35,314 bases of DNA, taken from the NCBI GenBank assembly GCA_030611045.1, contig JAUWQN010000010.1, positions 1-35,314 of the forward strand, written 5' to 3'. The notes below the pieces were generated by a model, which ran no database searches, was not told the DNA's origin, and saw only the letters and a list, made by a program, of their open reading frames with translations. Below, piece after piece: positions 1-8,705 of this stretch (position 1 is the stretch's first letter; each line of letters begins with the position of its first letter). A program made the position numbers and the translations under genes. The DNA comes from Methanosarcinales archaeon. GTDB lineage: Archaea > Halobacteriota > Syntropharchaeia > Alkanophagales > Methanospirareceae.

Positions 1-138
1 TCTTTGCATCAATATACTGGTAGAAGTGTTGAAAAGAGAGTGTGTCGTACCTTCCATTTAGCTTTCTACCTCATACATCTGGCGGGAGGCATGGGGATCG
101 GTGTGAGAGAGCTTGTTTATTGGTGACTGGCGAGGGGG

Positions 139-609
139 TTAAACCTCTGTATCTGTGACGTTTGTTATAGTGCCTACCTGCCCCCGAGTAGTAACAATCT
201 TCTGCCCGACTACAGGAGTAATACCCGCAGCAGTCAATTCTTCAATCGGGCTGGTTATTAGCATATCCTCACGATAGGCGCCGTATGCTTCTTCGGACGG
301 GATGGTTAAAGTCTTATTTTCTCCCACAGCCATACCTACAACACCCTTATCAAATCCCCCTATCATCTCACCAGCACCAACCGTAAATTCAAGCGGCTGG
401 TAATCCCTTTTCTGGGTGTATATTCCTGCTTCAATCGCAACGTCTTTTACAGACGTGTCAAAAACAGTACCGTCTTCCAGTTTCCCGACGTACTCTACCT
501 GAACGTAGTCGCCGTCTTCAACCACTTTTACTGGATTATCAGTACTTAAACATCCGCTCACTAAAATGGCGCCCACCAGCAACAAAAGCAAAGCTTCTTT
601 TCTTCTCAT
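139..609 (-). CDS. FKBP-type peptidyl-prolyl isomerase, lipoprotein, C-terminally truncated
   Basis: Peptidyl-prolyl cis-trans isomerase of the FKBP/SlyD type, predicted outside the membrane as a lipoprotein. Residues 1-20 form a short basic and hydrophobic signal ending in a lipobox (LVSGC, Cys20). FKBP core motifs follow: VQVEYVGKLEDGTVFDTS, then the FTVGAGEMIGGFDKGVVGM stretch, then TLTIPSEEAYG. After that the chain enters what looks like the inserted flap (IF) domain of archaeal long FKBPs and stops at residue 156, just where the family continues with a DFNHPLAG-type strand that closes the FKBP fold. I see no continuation of that strand between the stop codon and the window edge. The family assignment is firm. 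Whether the product folds is uncertain, and it may be a recent pseudogene. Confidence 0.8.
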   Translation of the reverse strand: MRRKEALLLLLVGAILVSGCLSTDNPVKVVEDGDYVQVEYVGKLEDGTVFDTSVKDVAIEAGIYTQKRDYQPLEFTVGAGEMIGGFDKGVVGMAVGENKTLTIPSEEAYGAYREDMLITSPIEELTAAGITPVVGQKIVTTRGQVGTITNVTDTEV

Positions 610-839
610 TTTTTTCCTATCGCGTGCACTCGCAATCTCCAGTCAGTGACAAACAAATCAGGCTACACACATACCTTCCTTCCTTCAGAAGCTTTTCAAC
701 TCCCAAAAGAGAATGTAGCCCTTGTCTTATGTCTATAAGTTACTTCTTAAACTATGGCCCGTTAAACATTTCGCGTAATTCCCTCGTTGCGCATTTATAG
801 TTAGGATAAAGTTGATAGTACGACTAAACTTCACAAAAA
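610..839. promoter_or_regulatory. Divergent intergenic region between FKBP and XPD genes
   Basis: The stretch separates two diverging genes and must hold both promoters. On the plus strand a TATA-like AT-rich block (TTTATAGTT) lies near 795-803, about 40 bases before the helicase ATG. The start at 840 follows an AAAAA run without a clear Shine-Dalgarno, so the helicase mRNA may have a short leader. No RNA gene or strong dyad is visible. Confidence 0.35.
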
Positions 840-2855
840 ATGACTGAGCCAAACGCCTCAAACTTCCCCTTCCCGGCGATACGAGCAGGGCAACGGGAGT
901 TTATGGAAGATGTAAGAGATTCGGTAGAGTCCGAAAAAATCCTTATCGCGCATGCGCCAACAGGGATAGGGAAAACCGTTGCGGCACTCGTTCCCGCCTT
1001 GCAGTACGCACTGGGAAACGAAAAGACTGTCTTTTTCCTTACTTCCAAACGCAGCCAGCACAAAATAGCTATTGACACACTCAGATTGATAAAACAGCAT
1101 GCCAAACTCAATTTCGTGGCGGTTGACGTTACGTCGAAGCAATCCATGTGCCCACGCGTGACGAGCCCCCTATATCAGGAATATTATTCGTTATTCAACG
1201 AGTTTTGCAAGTCCGAGCAGAAGAATAAACGATGTCGGTATTCCCTTAAGAACGATGAAGAAGCACTGCGGCGGATACGAGATGACATACTGCATGTAGA
1301 GGAGTTATATGGCTGGTGCACAGGTAGAGGAGTATGCCCGTATAAGGCAGCTTTGGAGGTGGCTGAACGTGCTGATGTGGTCGTGTGCGACTATAATTAT
1401 CTCTTTTCCCCGGACATTGCAGAAATGGTGTTAGAGAAGATAGAAGCGGGTTTGGACGACCTCATTGTAATTGTTGACGAAGCCCATAACCTGCCAGACC
1501 GTATACGAAACAATCTAAGCAACACCTTGCGAATGAGCACGGTAACCAGTGCAGCGCGGGAGATCAGGTATATAGATCGTGAAATGTACGGCAATCTCAT
1601 GGAATTGGAAAAAATCTTCACGAAATTGGCTCTGGAAGCGAGTAAAAACAAAGCGGTAGAGATAGCGGTGGAGCGGGATTTTCTGCTGGAAGAGATGGAG
1701 AAGGTGTTGCGGCGGAGAATAGAAGCAATAAGTTATGATGATTTCGTTAACACGCTTCAATCTATTGCCGAAAAGTTTGAGACTGCTGGAGAGGCTAAAA
1801 CCACGGAGAGCACAAAAGATGTATTCTCCGCAGAAGAGAAACGCATACTCAAAACCTTGAAAAAGAGCCGTTATAGCGTGTCTGGAACTACCGGAAGTCC
1901 AAGATATAAAAAAGAGAAAGAGGCTGCACAGCGGAATATTGTCAGCGTGGCGGAGTTCTTAGACGGGTGGAGAACACGAGAGAAATGTGTAAGGATATTT
2001 TCGCTTGTGCAGCGAGAGAATCCAATGCTTTACTTCAAACTGCTTGACCCTTCGGTGATAAGCGCACCAATATTCGCACGGGTGCATGCAACCATAATGA
2101 TGAGCGGCACGTTATGCCCCACAGAGATGTATGCCGATGTGCTCGGCGCCACTCCAGCACGAATCAAAGGAAAAGAGATAGTCATGCGGGAGTACAGGTC
2201 GCCGTTTCCAGAGGAGAACCGACAGATTGTGGTTACGAAAGAACTCACCACGAAATATACAGAACGGGGCGAAGAGATGTATATGAAGGTAGCCGAGAAG
2301 ATTGGTGAAGTAGCTCAATACGTAAAAGGTGGCATGGCGGTCTTTTTTCCTTCTTATGCGCTTCTAAAAAGCATTGCTGCGCATTTACCTGAGGATGTGA
2401 GCAGCCGGGCGCTGGTGGAGCGGAGGAAGATGAATAAGGGGGAGAAAAATAGGCTTTATGAGTCGTTACGGGATACTACTGGGGGAATATTACTCGCCGT
2501 GCAGGGCGGGTCGTTCTCCGAAGGCTTGGATTATGAATCCAACACGCTAAAAGCGATTATCGTCGTGGGAGTGCCGTTGAGCCCACCAACGCTGGATGTA
2601 AAAACGATAGAAGGCTATTATACGGGGAAATACGGATCTGAAAAAGGTCGGCTGTATGGTTATCTCTACCCTGCGGTTACGAAGGTGCTGCAAGCGGCTG
2701 GCAGAGGTATAAGAAGCGAGCAAGACCGATGCATCATCGTTCTGATGGATTACCGATTTGCCCAGTTTCCGTATAAAAACTGCCTACCTTCGGATTACAA
2801 TGTTACCTTTACCGATCGAGCAGAAGTGCTGTGTAGAAACTTCTTTCTTACATGA
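840..2855 (+). CDS. XPD/Rad3-family ATP-dependent DNA helicase with Fe-S cluster domain
   Basis: Superfamily 2 helicase of the XPD/Rad3/DinG group, expected to unwind DNA 5'-3' in repair. Walker A is APTGIGKT at residues 39-46 and the Walker B box is VDEAH at 212-216. Between them, Cys104, Cys132 (or Cys123), Cys160 and Cys166 match the four-cysteine 4Fe-4S domain typical of XPD. The C-terminal RecA-like half carries motifs such as QGGSFSEGLDY and QAAGRGIRSEQDR (motif VI). The length of 671 residues is normal for archaeal XPD homologues. It stands alone, with its own promoter region, upstream of the convergent 2893-3255 gene. The family is certain; whether the role is XPD-like repair or DinG-like is inferred. 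Confidence 0.92.
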   Translation: MTEPNASNFPFPAIRAGQREFMEDVRDSVESEKILIAHAPTGIGKTVAALVPALQYALGNEKTVFFLTSKRSQHKIAIDTLRLIKQHAKLNFVAVDVTSKQSMCPRVTSPLYQEYYSLFNEFCKSEQKNKRCRYSLKNDEEALRRIRDDILHVEELYGWCTGRGVCPYKAALEVAERADVVVCDYNYLFSPDIAEMVLEKIEAGLDDLIVIVDEAHNLPDRIRNNLSNTLRMSTVTSAAREIRYIDREMYGNLMELEKIFTKLALEASKNKAVEIAVERDFLLEEMEKVLRRRIEAISYDDFVNTLQSIAEKFETAGEAKTTESTKDVFSAEEKRILKTLKKSRYSVSGTTGSPRYKKEKEAAQRNIVSVAEFLDGWRTREKCVRIFSLVQRENPMLYFKLLDPSVISAPIFARVHATIMMSGTLCPTEMYADVLGATPARIKGKEIVMREYRSPFPEENRQIVVTKELTTKYTERGEEMYMKVAEKIGEVAQYVKGGMAVFFPSYALLKSIAAHLPEDVSSRALVERRKMNKGEKNRLYESLRDTTGGILLAVQGGSFSEGLDYESNTLKAIIVVGVPLSPPTLDVKTIEGYYTGKYGSEKGRLYGYLYPAVTKVLQAAGRGIRSEQDRCIIVLMDYRFAQFPYKNCLPSDYNVTFTDRAEVLCRNFFLT

Positions 2856-2892
2856 AACGTGCCGTGCAACTAACTGCCCTTATAGTATCAAA

Positions 2893-3255
2893 CTACAAAT
2901 CCTCCTCAATTCCCTCGAGTTCCTCACCGAATTCCTCTTCTACTTCTTTCTCAAGATCAGCGCTCGCACTGGCGCCTAAAGCCTCTTTTAGTAACTCTCC
3001 TACGATATTCAACGTTGCAAGTGCCTTTTCATTATCATAAGAGAAATTAAAAGACTTCCTTGCCCACTCGCTTTCTACTATCTTTTCGCCTTCCATCTTC
3101 CGCACCCAACGCTGCTCTATCGAGATGAACTTACCATATTGCCCTTCTTTGATAGAACACATCCATACTAACCTCGGGCTACCATCCTCATTTTTAAGAA
3201 TCACCCTGTACCCAACATCTTTTAATGTCTTTATACCCGGTCTTATTTCGCTCAT
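2893..3255 (-). CDS. Conserved-looking hypothetical protein with acidic C-terminus
   Basis: I do not recognise this 120-residue protein. The N-terminal two thirds look like a compact beta-rich fold (GYRVILKNEDGSPRLVWMCS, GQYGKFISIEQRWVRKMEG). A short helical part (LNIVGELLKEAL) follows, and the end is a very acidic tail (EKEVEEEFGEELEGIEEDL). There is no signal peptide or membrane segment. It lies 54 bases downstream of secF on the same strand, so the two may be cotranscribed, and it converges on the helicase gene. The acidic tail suggests a soluble, possibly nucleic-acid- or ribosome-adjacent protein, but that is a guess. Its clear codon structure and distinct gene boundaries support a real gene. 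Confidence 0.65.
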   Translation of the reverse strand: MSEIRPGIKTLKDVGYRVILKNEDGSPRLVWMCSIKEGQYGKFISIEQRWVRKMEGEKIVESEWARKSFNFSYDNEKALATLNIVGELLKEALGASASADLEKEVEEEFGEELEGIEEDL

Positions 3256-3309
3256 GGTTTTTCTTTCACCTACTCCCTATCTTATTTAGATTTTCTATCG
3301 GTATACATA

Positions 3310-4287
3310 TTAGACGGTGCTGCTTTTACTTTTATTCTTTGCTTTCTTTTTATTCACCCCGCTCTTCACACTGCGCTTCCCATATTTCTTCATCTCCTTC
3401 TTCTCCATATACCACCGTAACACCCCTGCATTAAAGAGCCAGGTGTTCAGTAAATCCATCGTGAGACCGAAAAAGAGCACGAGCGAGATGTCCCTTAACA
3501 TGGGAATAGGAGCGAAATGCGATGAGAATAAATGAATAGAAGAGGAAACGAGGAACATTGCGAATACCGCGGACAGGGTGGAGAAGGTCATCGTTATGCC
3601 TGTTTTCATTGCATTTCTTACCTTCTCGTTTAAGTCTCCCTTTTTACGAAGCAGATTCGTCGTCAGTAAGATATTAGAGTCCACAGAATAGCCGATGAGC
3701 ATAAGCAACGCTGCGACCGTGCTAAGCGATAATTCCAGCCCTATTATGTCCATACAGGCAACTGCAATTACGATGTCAGAAAAAGCGGCAAAAATTACTG
3801 CTAACGGTGGAATAACTGTTCTAAATACCACGAAAACAACAATTGCCATCAACGTAAAAGCGAGGATCACGGCACGCACTGCCTGACTTTGCGATTCCTG
3901 ACCAAACAACGGACTTATGTCCCGCAGTTCATACGACCCGTATTCTCCTTTAAACATAGCTATCAATTCATCTTTTTGTAATTCGCTCATTTGTCCGAAT
4001 TCTATACTCTTCTCGTTCACGCCACCAGTATCCCTTATGTGGGCGATTGGATAAGCAGCGAATTTCGCAGTAAGCGCTTCTTTTGTCTCGTCAGTTGTTA
4101 TCTTTATCACTGTTCCGCCTTTGAAATCCGTTCCTAAACGAACCGGTGAGTCTACGGTTACTTGCGTGTACGTGATTATAGCGAAAGCGATGATTAAGAT
4201 GATTAACGGTATCGCAACCATTTTTTTCACCGGATATTTTGTAATATCCACTTTTTCAAACAGGCGGTCTATATCGGGTATACGCAT
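3310..4287 (-). CDS. secF: Protein translocase subunit SecF
   Basis: SecF of the SecDF complex, which aids protein export through the SecYE channel in the cytoplasmic membrane. The order of features fits the family: a first membrane segment (residues ~23-43), a periplasm-facing domain beginning with the signature LGTDFKGGT, then five further membrane helices including the SecF motif LMLIGYSVDSNILLTTNLLR and the loop REVRN-like EKVRNAMKTGITMT. The C-terminus is unusually lysine-rich (KKKAKNKSKSS). It is 325 residues, slightly above the archaeal norm. The reverse-strand start has an AAGGATG ribosome site nearby. The partner secD, usually next to secF, is not in the window on either side. Identification is secure. 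Confidence 0.93.
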   Translation of the reverse strand: MRIPDIDRLFEKVDITKYPVKKMVAIPLIILIIAFAIITYTQVTVDSPVRLGTDFKGGTVIKITTDETKEALTAKFAAYPIAHIRDTGGVNEKSIEFGQMSELQKDELIAMFKGEYGSYELRDISPLFGQESQSQAVRAVILAFTLMAIVVFVVFRTVIPPLAVIFAAFSDIVIAVACMDIIGLELSLSTVAALLMLIGYSVDSNILLTTNLLRKKGDLNEKVRNAMKTGITMTFSTLSAVFAMFLVSSSIHLFSSHFAPIPMLRDISLVLFFGLTMDLLNTWLFNAGVLRWYMEKKEMKKYGKRSVKSGVNKKKAKNKSKSSTV

Positions 4288-4345
4288 GCAACATCCTTTC
4301 TATTTATTTTAATAAAAACCTTCATCTTTTGCCAATCACCCATAA

Positions 4346-5366
4346 ATGATAGCTGGAACCTTTATATTAACATATTCCCCAGATACAGAATATGGCAATT
4401 CGATGTTGCTGCATGAAACAATGAGGGTGTTCAAACCTCTATTGAAAGAAGGTTTCCCTGAATGTTGGGCTGAGATCTGTGCTATTGCTATGGTGCGCGT
4501 CACCGGCAATGTACCTTTGAAACGTGTAAAAGACGCTTGGGAGAAGCTCTACAACGCAGAAAACATCAATCCACATCTAAATCCGAAGAATCTCACCAGA
4601 GTATTGCGAGAAGTAGGTGTAAACCGGGTTGGCCAGGATGTTATCTTCAATGAACTTGCAGATCTGAGCAAACAGCTTGTTTATGACCTGACCTCCGTCT
4701 TCTAACGCGCTATGAACATCATTCAGGCTGAGAAGGGCTACAACAAGGATAAAATACCGGTGCCCCAGATCAATCTCGCACTTCTCTGCAGCGCTGATAC
4801 GGGATTGCCAACAATGGTACGATCTCTGCCCGGTAGTGTGAAGGATATAAGAACGCTGTATTACTCGATTAATGAACTCGATCTCGGTGGAAAGATACTC
4901 GTGCTCGATCGAGGTTTCTTCTCTGACGATGTTGTGGAGTTCCTGGATGATAAGAATATCTCATACATACTTCCAACGAGGAGAAATAGCCATTTTTATG
5001 ATACGCGCATCCATCTCAATGGTCACTTCTACTATCACGACCGCTTGATTCGGTGCGGGAAACGAGAGTGTGGCAACTTCTTCCTGTATTTATTCGAGGA
5101 TCAGGAACTCATGCTGGAAGAACGCAAGACGCTGTATAAAAAAATGAGAAGAGCAAAAGAAGAAGTTCGAAAGATGCATGAGCTGATCCCGGATGACTCG
5201 TCGTTCTAAGATATCCAGTATCATATCTACGTGCGAGAGAAGATTGAGCGAAGAATGAGCAAATGGCTCGGAAAGTAAATATATTATCGGTTTTGTTCAT
5301 GGTGCACGTAATCTGCGAGCACTCTGGGAACGAGAAGGACGAGTACCACCTGAAGACATCGGCTAA
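4346..5366 (+). pseudogene. Degraded DDE transposase (IS4/IS1634-like)
   Basis: Remnant of an insertion-sequence transposase. An N-terminal piece (4346-4705) and a catalytic-domain piece (4712-5209) are in the same frame and separated by a single TAA at 4703-4705 (LTSVF-stop-RAMNIIQ). The frame then runs through a second stop at 5207-5209 and ends at a third near 5276. A last piece in another frame (about 5300-5366, ending RVPPEDIG) looks like the transposase C-terminus, so the middle of the C-terminal domain has been deleted. The motif ILVLDRGFFSDDVVEFL resembles the second catalytic Asp region of IS4-type DDE enzymes. No terminal inverted repeats could be confirmed. The remnant's last bases overlap the hemL stop codon. 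The exact IS family is a best guess. Confidence 0.75.
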
Positions 5367-6640
5367 CTGTGTGAATTGTCAATATTCTCCTTATACTCCT
5401 CTATCGTCCTTTCTATATCCTCTTCAGTATGTGCAGAACTGATAAAATTCGTTTCGAACTGCGAAGGCGGCAAAAACACGCCTGAATCGAGCATTTTGTG
5501 GAATAACACCATATATTTGTTTTTATCGCAACGCAAAGCATCAGCATAATTCTTTACCTCTTTTCCCGAAGGACTGAAAAACACCTTGAACATCGAGCCA
5601 ACACCGGAAACGTAACTTTCAACTCCTGAATCCCTCACTATTTCGCTTAAAGCAGCCCTCATTCTTTCACCAAGTTTGTTTATTCTTTGTGGTACCCGTT
5701 CTCGCGCTATTATTTCTATCGTTTTCAAGCCCGCGGTAATGGAAACAGGGTTGCCACTAAAAGTTCCTGCGTGATATACCGCTCCAGAGGGAGCTATGAG
5801 TTCCATGAGCTCTCTTCTGCCACCGAACACACCAATAGGAAAACCTCCACCAACAATCTTACCTAAAATCGTTAAGTCCGCATCTATACCGTAGAATTCC
5901 TGCGCACCGCCCAAAGCGAGCCGGAAACCGGTGATTACCTCGTCAAGAATGAGTAAAACATCGTTCTCCTTCGTTATTTCCCGCACGTCGCTCAAATAGT
6001 TATCTTGAGGCGGTATCGGTCCCACATTCCCCATAACAGGCTCTATTATAACTGCGGCAACCTCACCTGAATTCTTCTCCAGCATAGTGGAAAGTGCCGC
6101 GGCATCATTAAACGGAACTTGAAGCGTGTTTTTCACCGAGTCCTTTGGTATCCCTTTAGAGTCCGGAATGCCAAAGGTAGTGGCTCCGGAACCCGCTTTG
6201 ACTAACACCGAATCATGTGCGCCATGAAACCCACCTTCAATTTTAACTATTTTATCACGTTCCTTGAAACCTCGTGCAAGCCTTATCCCAGCCATCGTTG
6301 CTTCGCTCCCTGTATTAACAAACCGGACCATCTCAACCGAAGGATAATGTGCTATTATCTTCTTCGCAAGCTCTATCTCCTTCTCATGCGGCGTGCCGTA
6401 GAGCCATCCTTTTTCAAGCTGTTCTCTAACTGCGGTCTTCACCTCTTCGTTGCCGTGCCCTAAGACGAGTGGCCCGTATGCTAAACAGTAATCAATGTAT
6501 TCTCTGCCATCTACATCGTATATCTTCGAGCCTTTTGCATGCTCCACAAAAAACGGATACGGTTTGTATGCACGCACCGGACTACTAACCCCGCCGGGCA
6601 TGTATCTCGATGCGAGTGCAAAAAGCTTCTCGGCTTTCAT
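5363..6640 (-). CDS. hemL: Glutamate-1-semialdehyde 2,1-aminomutase
   Basis: PLP-dependent enzyme converting glutamate-1-semialdehyde to 5-aminolevulinate, the second step of the C5 tetrapyrrole route. The N-terminus [18 protein letters not shown], the cofactor region [16 protein letters not shown], the [10 protein letters not shown] motif and the PLP lysine in [13 protein letters not shown] (Lys261) are all in place. I start it at the ATG at 6640 (MKAEKLF), preceded by AGGGAAA and giving 425 residues. An upstream in-frame ATG at 6664 would add eight poorly conserved residues. It diverges from cobA across about 60 bases, so both promoters must share that gap. The enzyme is cytosolic and feeds HemB encoded at 8706-9677. 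Confidence 0.96.
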   Translation of the reverse strand: MKAEKLFALASRYMPGGVSSPVRAYKPYPFFVEHAKGSKIYDVDGREYIDYCLAYGPLVLGHGNEEVKTAVREQLEKGWLYGTPHEKEIELAKKIIAHYPSVEMVRFVNTGSEATMAGIRLARGFKERDKIVKIEGGFHGAHDSVLVKAGSGATTFGIPDSKGIPKDSVKNTLQVPFNDAAALSTMLEKNSGEVAAVIIEPVMGNVGPIPPQDNYLSDVREITKENDVLLILDEVITGFRLALGGAQEFYGIDADLTILGKIVGGGFPIGVFGGRRELMELIAPSGAVYHAGTFSGNPVSITAGLKTIEIIARERVPQRINKLGERMRAALSEIVRDSGVESYVSGVGSMFKVFFSPSGKEVKNYADALRCDKNKYMVLFHKMLDSGVFLPPSQFETNFISSAHTEEDIERTIEEYKENIDNSHS

Positions 6641-6704
6641 TTTCCCTAAGATTATAATGCACACAGAGGATAACTAATAAGTATTAAAAAGGTGGCGTTT
6701 AAAA

Positions 6705-7430
6705 ATGGGGATAGTATATCTTGTTGGTGCTGGACCTGGAGACCCTGAACTGGTAAGTCTGAAAGCTTATAGGCTTATAAAAGACGCTGACGTGATATTG
6801 GTTGACAATTTAGTTTTAGGCGTGAAGACGCTGATACCAAAGGGAAAACGAGTTATTGCTATTGGTAAAACTGCGGAGGAACACAAATTCTCGCAGGATG
6901 CGATAAACCACCTCCTGGTTGAACTGTCGGAGAAGTACGAGAAAGTTGTGCGTTTGAAAGGTGGAGACCCGTACATCTTCGGTAGAGGAGGCGAGGAAGC
7001 AGTGTATCTTAAGGAAAGAGGCATTGAGTTTGAAGTGGTGCCGGGAATAACATCCGCAATTGCAGTTCCTGCTTTATTCTCCATTCCACTTACATACCGC
7101 GGTGTTTCTTCTTCTGTTACAATAATCACGGGCCATGAGATGGATGAGAAGGAAGAAAGCATTAGCTGGGAAGCGATAGCAAATTTAAAGGGCACTCTTG
7201 TTATATTGATGGGTGTAGGGAATCTCGTCAGGAATGTTGATAACCTTTTGCAGAACGGAATGCCTGCAGAAACACCAGTCGCGGTGATTGAGAAGGGATT
7301 CACAGAAGATGAGCGGATTGTGTGCGGAACGCTTGGGAACATAGTGGAAGTGGTGACGAAAGAAGAGGTGAAGCCGCCTGCGGTGATTGTGGTTGGCGAT
7401 GCGGTTCGTGTGAGGGAAAGGTTGATGTGA
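6705..7430 (+). CDS. cobA: Uroporphyrinogen-III C-methyltransferase (SUMT)
   Basis: SAM-dependent methylase that adds methyl groups at C2 and C7 of uroporphyrinogen III to make precorrin-2, the branch point to siroheme, cobalamin and F430. Family marks are the N-terminal VYLVGAGPGDPELVSLKA, the loop KGGDPYIFGRGGEE and VPGITSAIAVPALFSIPLTYR. At 241 residues it is a stand-alone SUMT without the CysG dehydrogenase domain, which is encoded separately at 11295-11945. The ATG follows AAAGGTGG. It is followed by hemD after 31 bases, and an intervening T-rich run (7431-7447) may weaken or end some transcripts. It is equivalent to the gene also called sumT in archaea. Confidence 0.95.
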   Translation: MGIVYLVGAGPGDPELVSLKAYRLIKDADVILVDNLVLGVKTLIPKGKRVIAIGKTAEEHKFSQDAINHLLVELSEKYEKVVRLKGGDPYIFGRGGEEAVYLKERGIEFEVVPGITSAIAVPALFSIPLTYRGVSSSVTIITGHEMDEKEESISWEAIANLKGTLVILMGVGNLVRNVDNLLQNGMPAETPVAVIEKGFTEDERIVCGTLGNIVEVVTKEEVKPPAVIVVGDAVRVRERLM

Positions 7431-7461
7431 TTTTTTTAAAATTTTTAGGGGGTTACAAAAA

Positions 7462-8232
7462 TTGAGAACAAAGATAGCAGCTTTTCGACCTGAGATTTTA
7501 CTGCCTCGTACAAGGGAGAGAGCAGAGAGGCACGGATTTGATTTTTTCGGCTTTCCAGTATTTGAACTCGTGGAGAGGAAGGATGCTTTAGGCGAGATAG
7601 CGGCTGCTTTTGAAGAAGGCGTTGACATCGCCGTGTTCACCAGTGTGAACGGTGTTAAAAGTTCGTTTGAGCTATGCGAGGGTAAATTTGATTTGAAGAA
7701 GAAGCTTTTAGACGCTGATATCGAGATTTGTGCTATTGGCCCTGTAACGAGAGAAGAGCTTGAAAAAAGAGGATTGAGCGTGGATTTAATGCCGGTGGAG
7801 TACAGCTCAGAGGGCCTAAAAGAGCTGTTTAACGCAATCAGGGTAAAAGATAGGCGAATTGTATTCCTCAGAAGTTCTGAGGGGAATAAGGAGATTGTAG
7901 AATTTTTTGATAACAAAGGAGCTGTTGTGACTGATATAGAGATATATAAGATAAAGAAGAAGGATTTGAGTGAGTTTAAGAAACTTTTTGAAGATTTAGT
8001 GAAGTATAAGCCGGACTATGTCATCTTTACTAGTTCTATGACTGTTAAAATCTTCTTTGAACTTGTAAAAGAGTTGGGGAGGGATGGGGAAATCTTTAGA
8101 GACGCGAAAATCGCGGCGATTGGTGATTTGACCGCAGAAACTATAACCGGAGAAGGAATGAATGTGGATTTGGTTGCGGAGAAGAGCACTTTTGAGGGTC
8201 TTTTGAATGCGATAAAGGAACAGGCTCAATAA
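7462..8232 (+). CDS. hemD: Uroporphyrinogen-III synthase
   Basis: Closes hydroxymethylbilane to uroporphyrinogen III with ring D inversion. The sequence is divergent, as usual in this family, but shows the two alternating alpha/beta domains, the motif DIAVFTSVNGVKSSF near residues 54-68, AIGPVTREELEKRG, and a second-domain VIFTSSMTVKIFFELV followed by IAAIGDLTAETITGEGMNVD. The start is TTG at 7462, supported by an AGGGGG ribosome site about ten bases upstream. The 256-residue length fits the family. It is placed behind cobA in an apparent two-gene operon. No hemC, which would make its substrate, is found in the window. Confidence 0.9.
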   Translation: MRTKIAAFRPEILLPRTRERAERHGFDFFGFPVFELVERKDALGEIAAAFEEGVDIAVFTSVNGVKSSFELCEGKFDLKKKLLDADIEICAIGPVTREELEKRGLSVDLMPVEYSSEGLKELFNAIRVKDRRIVFLRSSEGNKEIVEFFDNKGAVVTDIEIYKIKKKDLSEFKKLFEDLVKYKPDYVIFTSSMTVKIFFELVKELGRDGEIFRDAKIAAIGDLTAETITGEGMNVDLVAEKSTFEGLLNAIKEQAQ

Positions 8233-8240
8233 GAACTGGA

Positions 8241-8288
8241 AAATCCTAAATCCTAATATCTAAACTCTAAACAATACCGAAATCCAAA
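8241..8288. repeat. Left imperfect inverted repeat flanking the four-helix-bundle gene
   Basis: An AT-rich block built of degenerate seven-base units (AAATCCT, AAATCCT, AATATCT, AAACTCT). Its segment 8260-8271 (CTAAACTCTAAA) is the exact reverse complement of 8691-8702 on the other side of the gene, and 8280-8288 (AAATCCAAA) is the exact reverse complement of 8667-8675. The arrangement looks like the terminal repeats of a small mobile cassette around the 8305-8667 gene. Confidence 0.6.
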
Positions 8289-8304
8289 ATCACAATATCA
8301 AAAC

Positions 8305-8667
8305 TTATTTCGTCTTCTCCAGTATGGCACCGAAGATCTTCATAAGCTCAGTCGCTTCCTGAATCAATAATTGCCTTTGTTTTTCAGCACCTTCGCCATT
8401 TACTTCAATAAGTTTCAGCCAATACCTGCTTTCTTTAGCTTCTTTTCGACAAATCTTGACCCGCATGACAAAATCTTTTTTGCTCAAAGCCTCATTCGCT
8501 TCGATATAATTTGCTCCGACAGACCCGGAAGCTCGGACAAGTTGTTTTATTATCTCAATGTTGGCGATTGTCCTTGGAAGGGTTCTGACGAGTTTTATCA
8601 CATCCTTTGCGGATTTTAGCGTTCGTTCTTCTAAATCATACTGTTTTGAATTTCTTATTTCGGTCAT
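8305..8667 (-). CDS. Four-helix-bundle protein (23S rRNA intervening-sequence / S23 family)
   Basis: A 120-residue all-helical protein of the family often called four helix bundle or 23S rRNA-intervening-sequence protein. Typical marks are DLEERTLKSAKDVIKLVRTLP, then the signature RASGSVGANYIEANEALSKKDFVMRVKICRKEAKESRYWLKLI. Family members are small, probably oligomeric proteins of unclear function, frequently found as isolated cassettes and inside rRNA intervening sequences. Here it lies on the same strand as hemB, 38 bases downstream, but its flanks carry matching inverted repeats at 8260-8288 and 8667-8702. It is therefore more likely an inserted unit than a heme-operon member. Its right-hand repeat begins at the very start codon. 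Confidence 0.88.
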   Translation of the reverse strand: MTEIRNSKQYDLEERTLKSAKDVIKLVRTLPRTIANIEIIKQLVRASGSVGANYIEANEALSKKDFVMRVKICRKEAKESRYWLKLIEVNGEGAEKQRQLLIQEATELMKIFGAILEKTK

Positions 8668-8702
8668 TTGGATTTGTTTAGTATTTCGAATTTAGAGTTT
8701 AG
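8667..8702. repeat. Right imperfect inverted repeat flanking the four-helix-bundle gene
   Basis: Counterpart of the repeat at 8241-8288. TTTGGATTT at 8667-8675 and TTTAGAGTTTAG at 8691-8702 are exact reverse complements of 8280-8288 and 8260-8271. The spacing between the two blocks differs on the two sides and extra TTTAGTATTT-like units fill the gap, so the repeat is imperfect. It occupies almost all of the gap up to the hemB stop codon at 8706. Confidence 0.6.
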
Positions 8703-8705
8703 TAT

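Noticed and set aside
4703-4705. Stop-codon read-through or pyrrolysine use in the transposase
   Set aside because: The codon is TAA, not TAG, and further stops and a deletion follow, so plain decay is the simpler reading.
7185-7916. Long minus-strand open frame opposite cobA and hemD
   Set aside because: It runs across two well-supported genes and has low-complexity Ser/Leu/Phe-rich composition typical of an antisense shadow.
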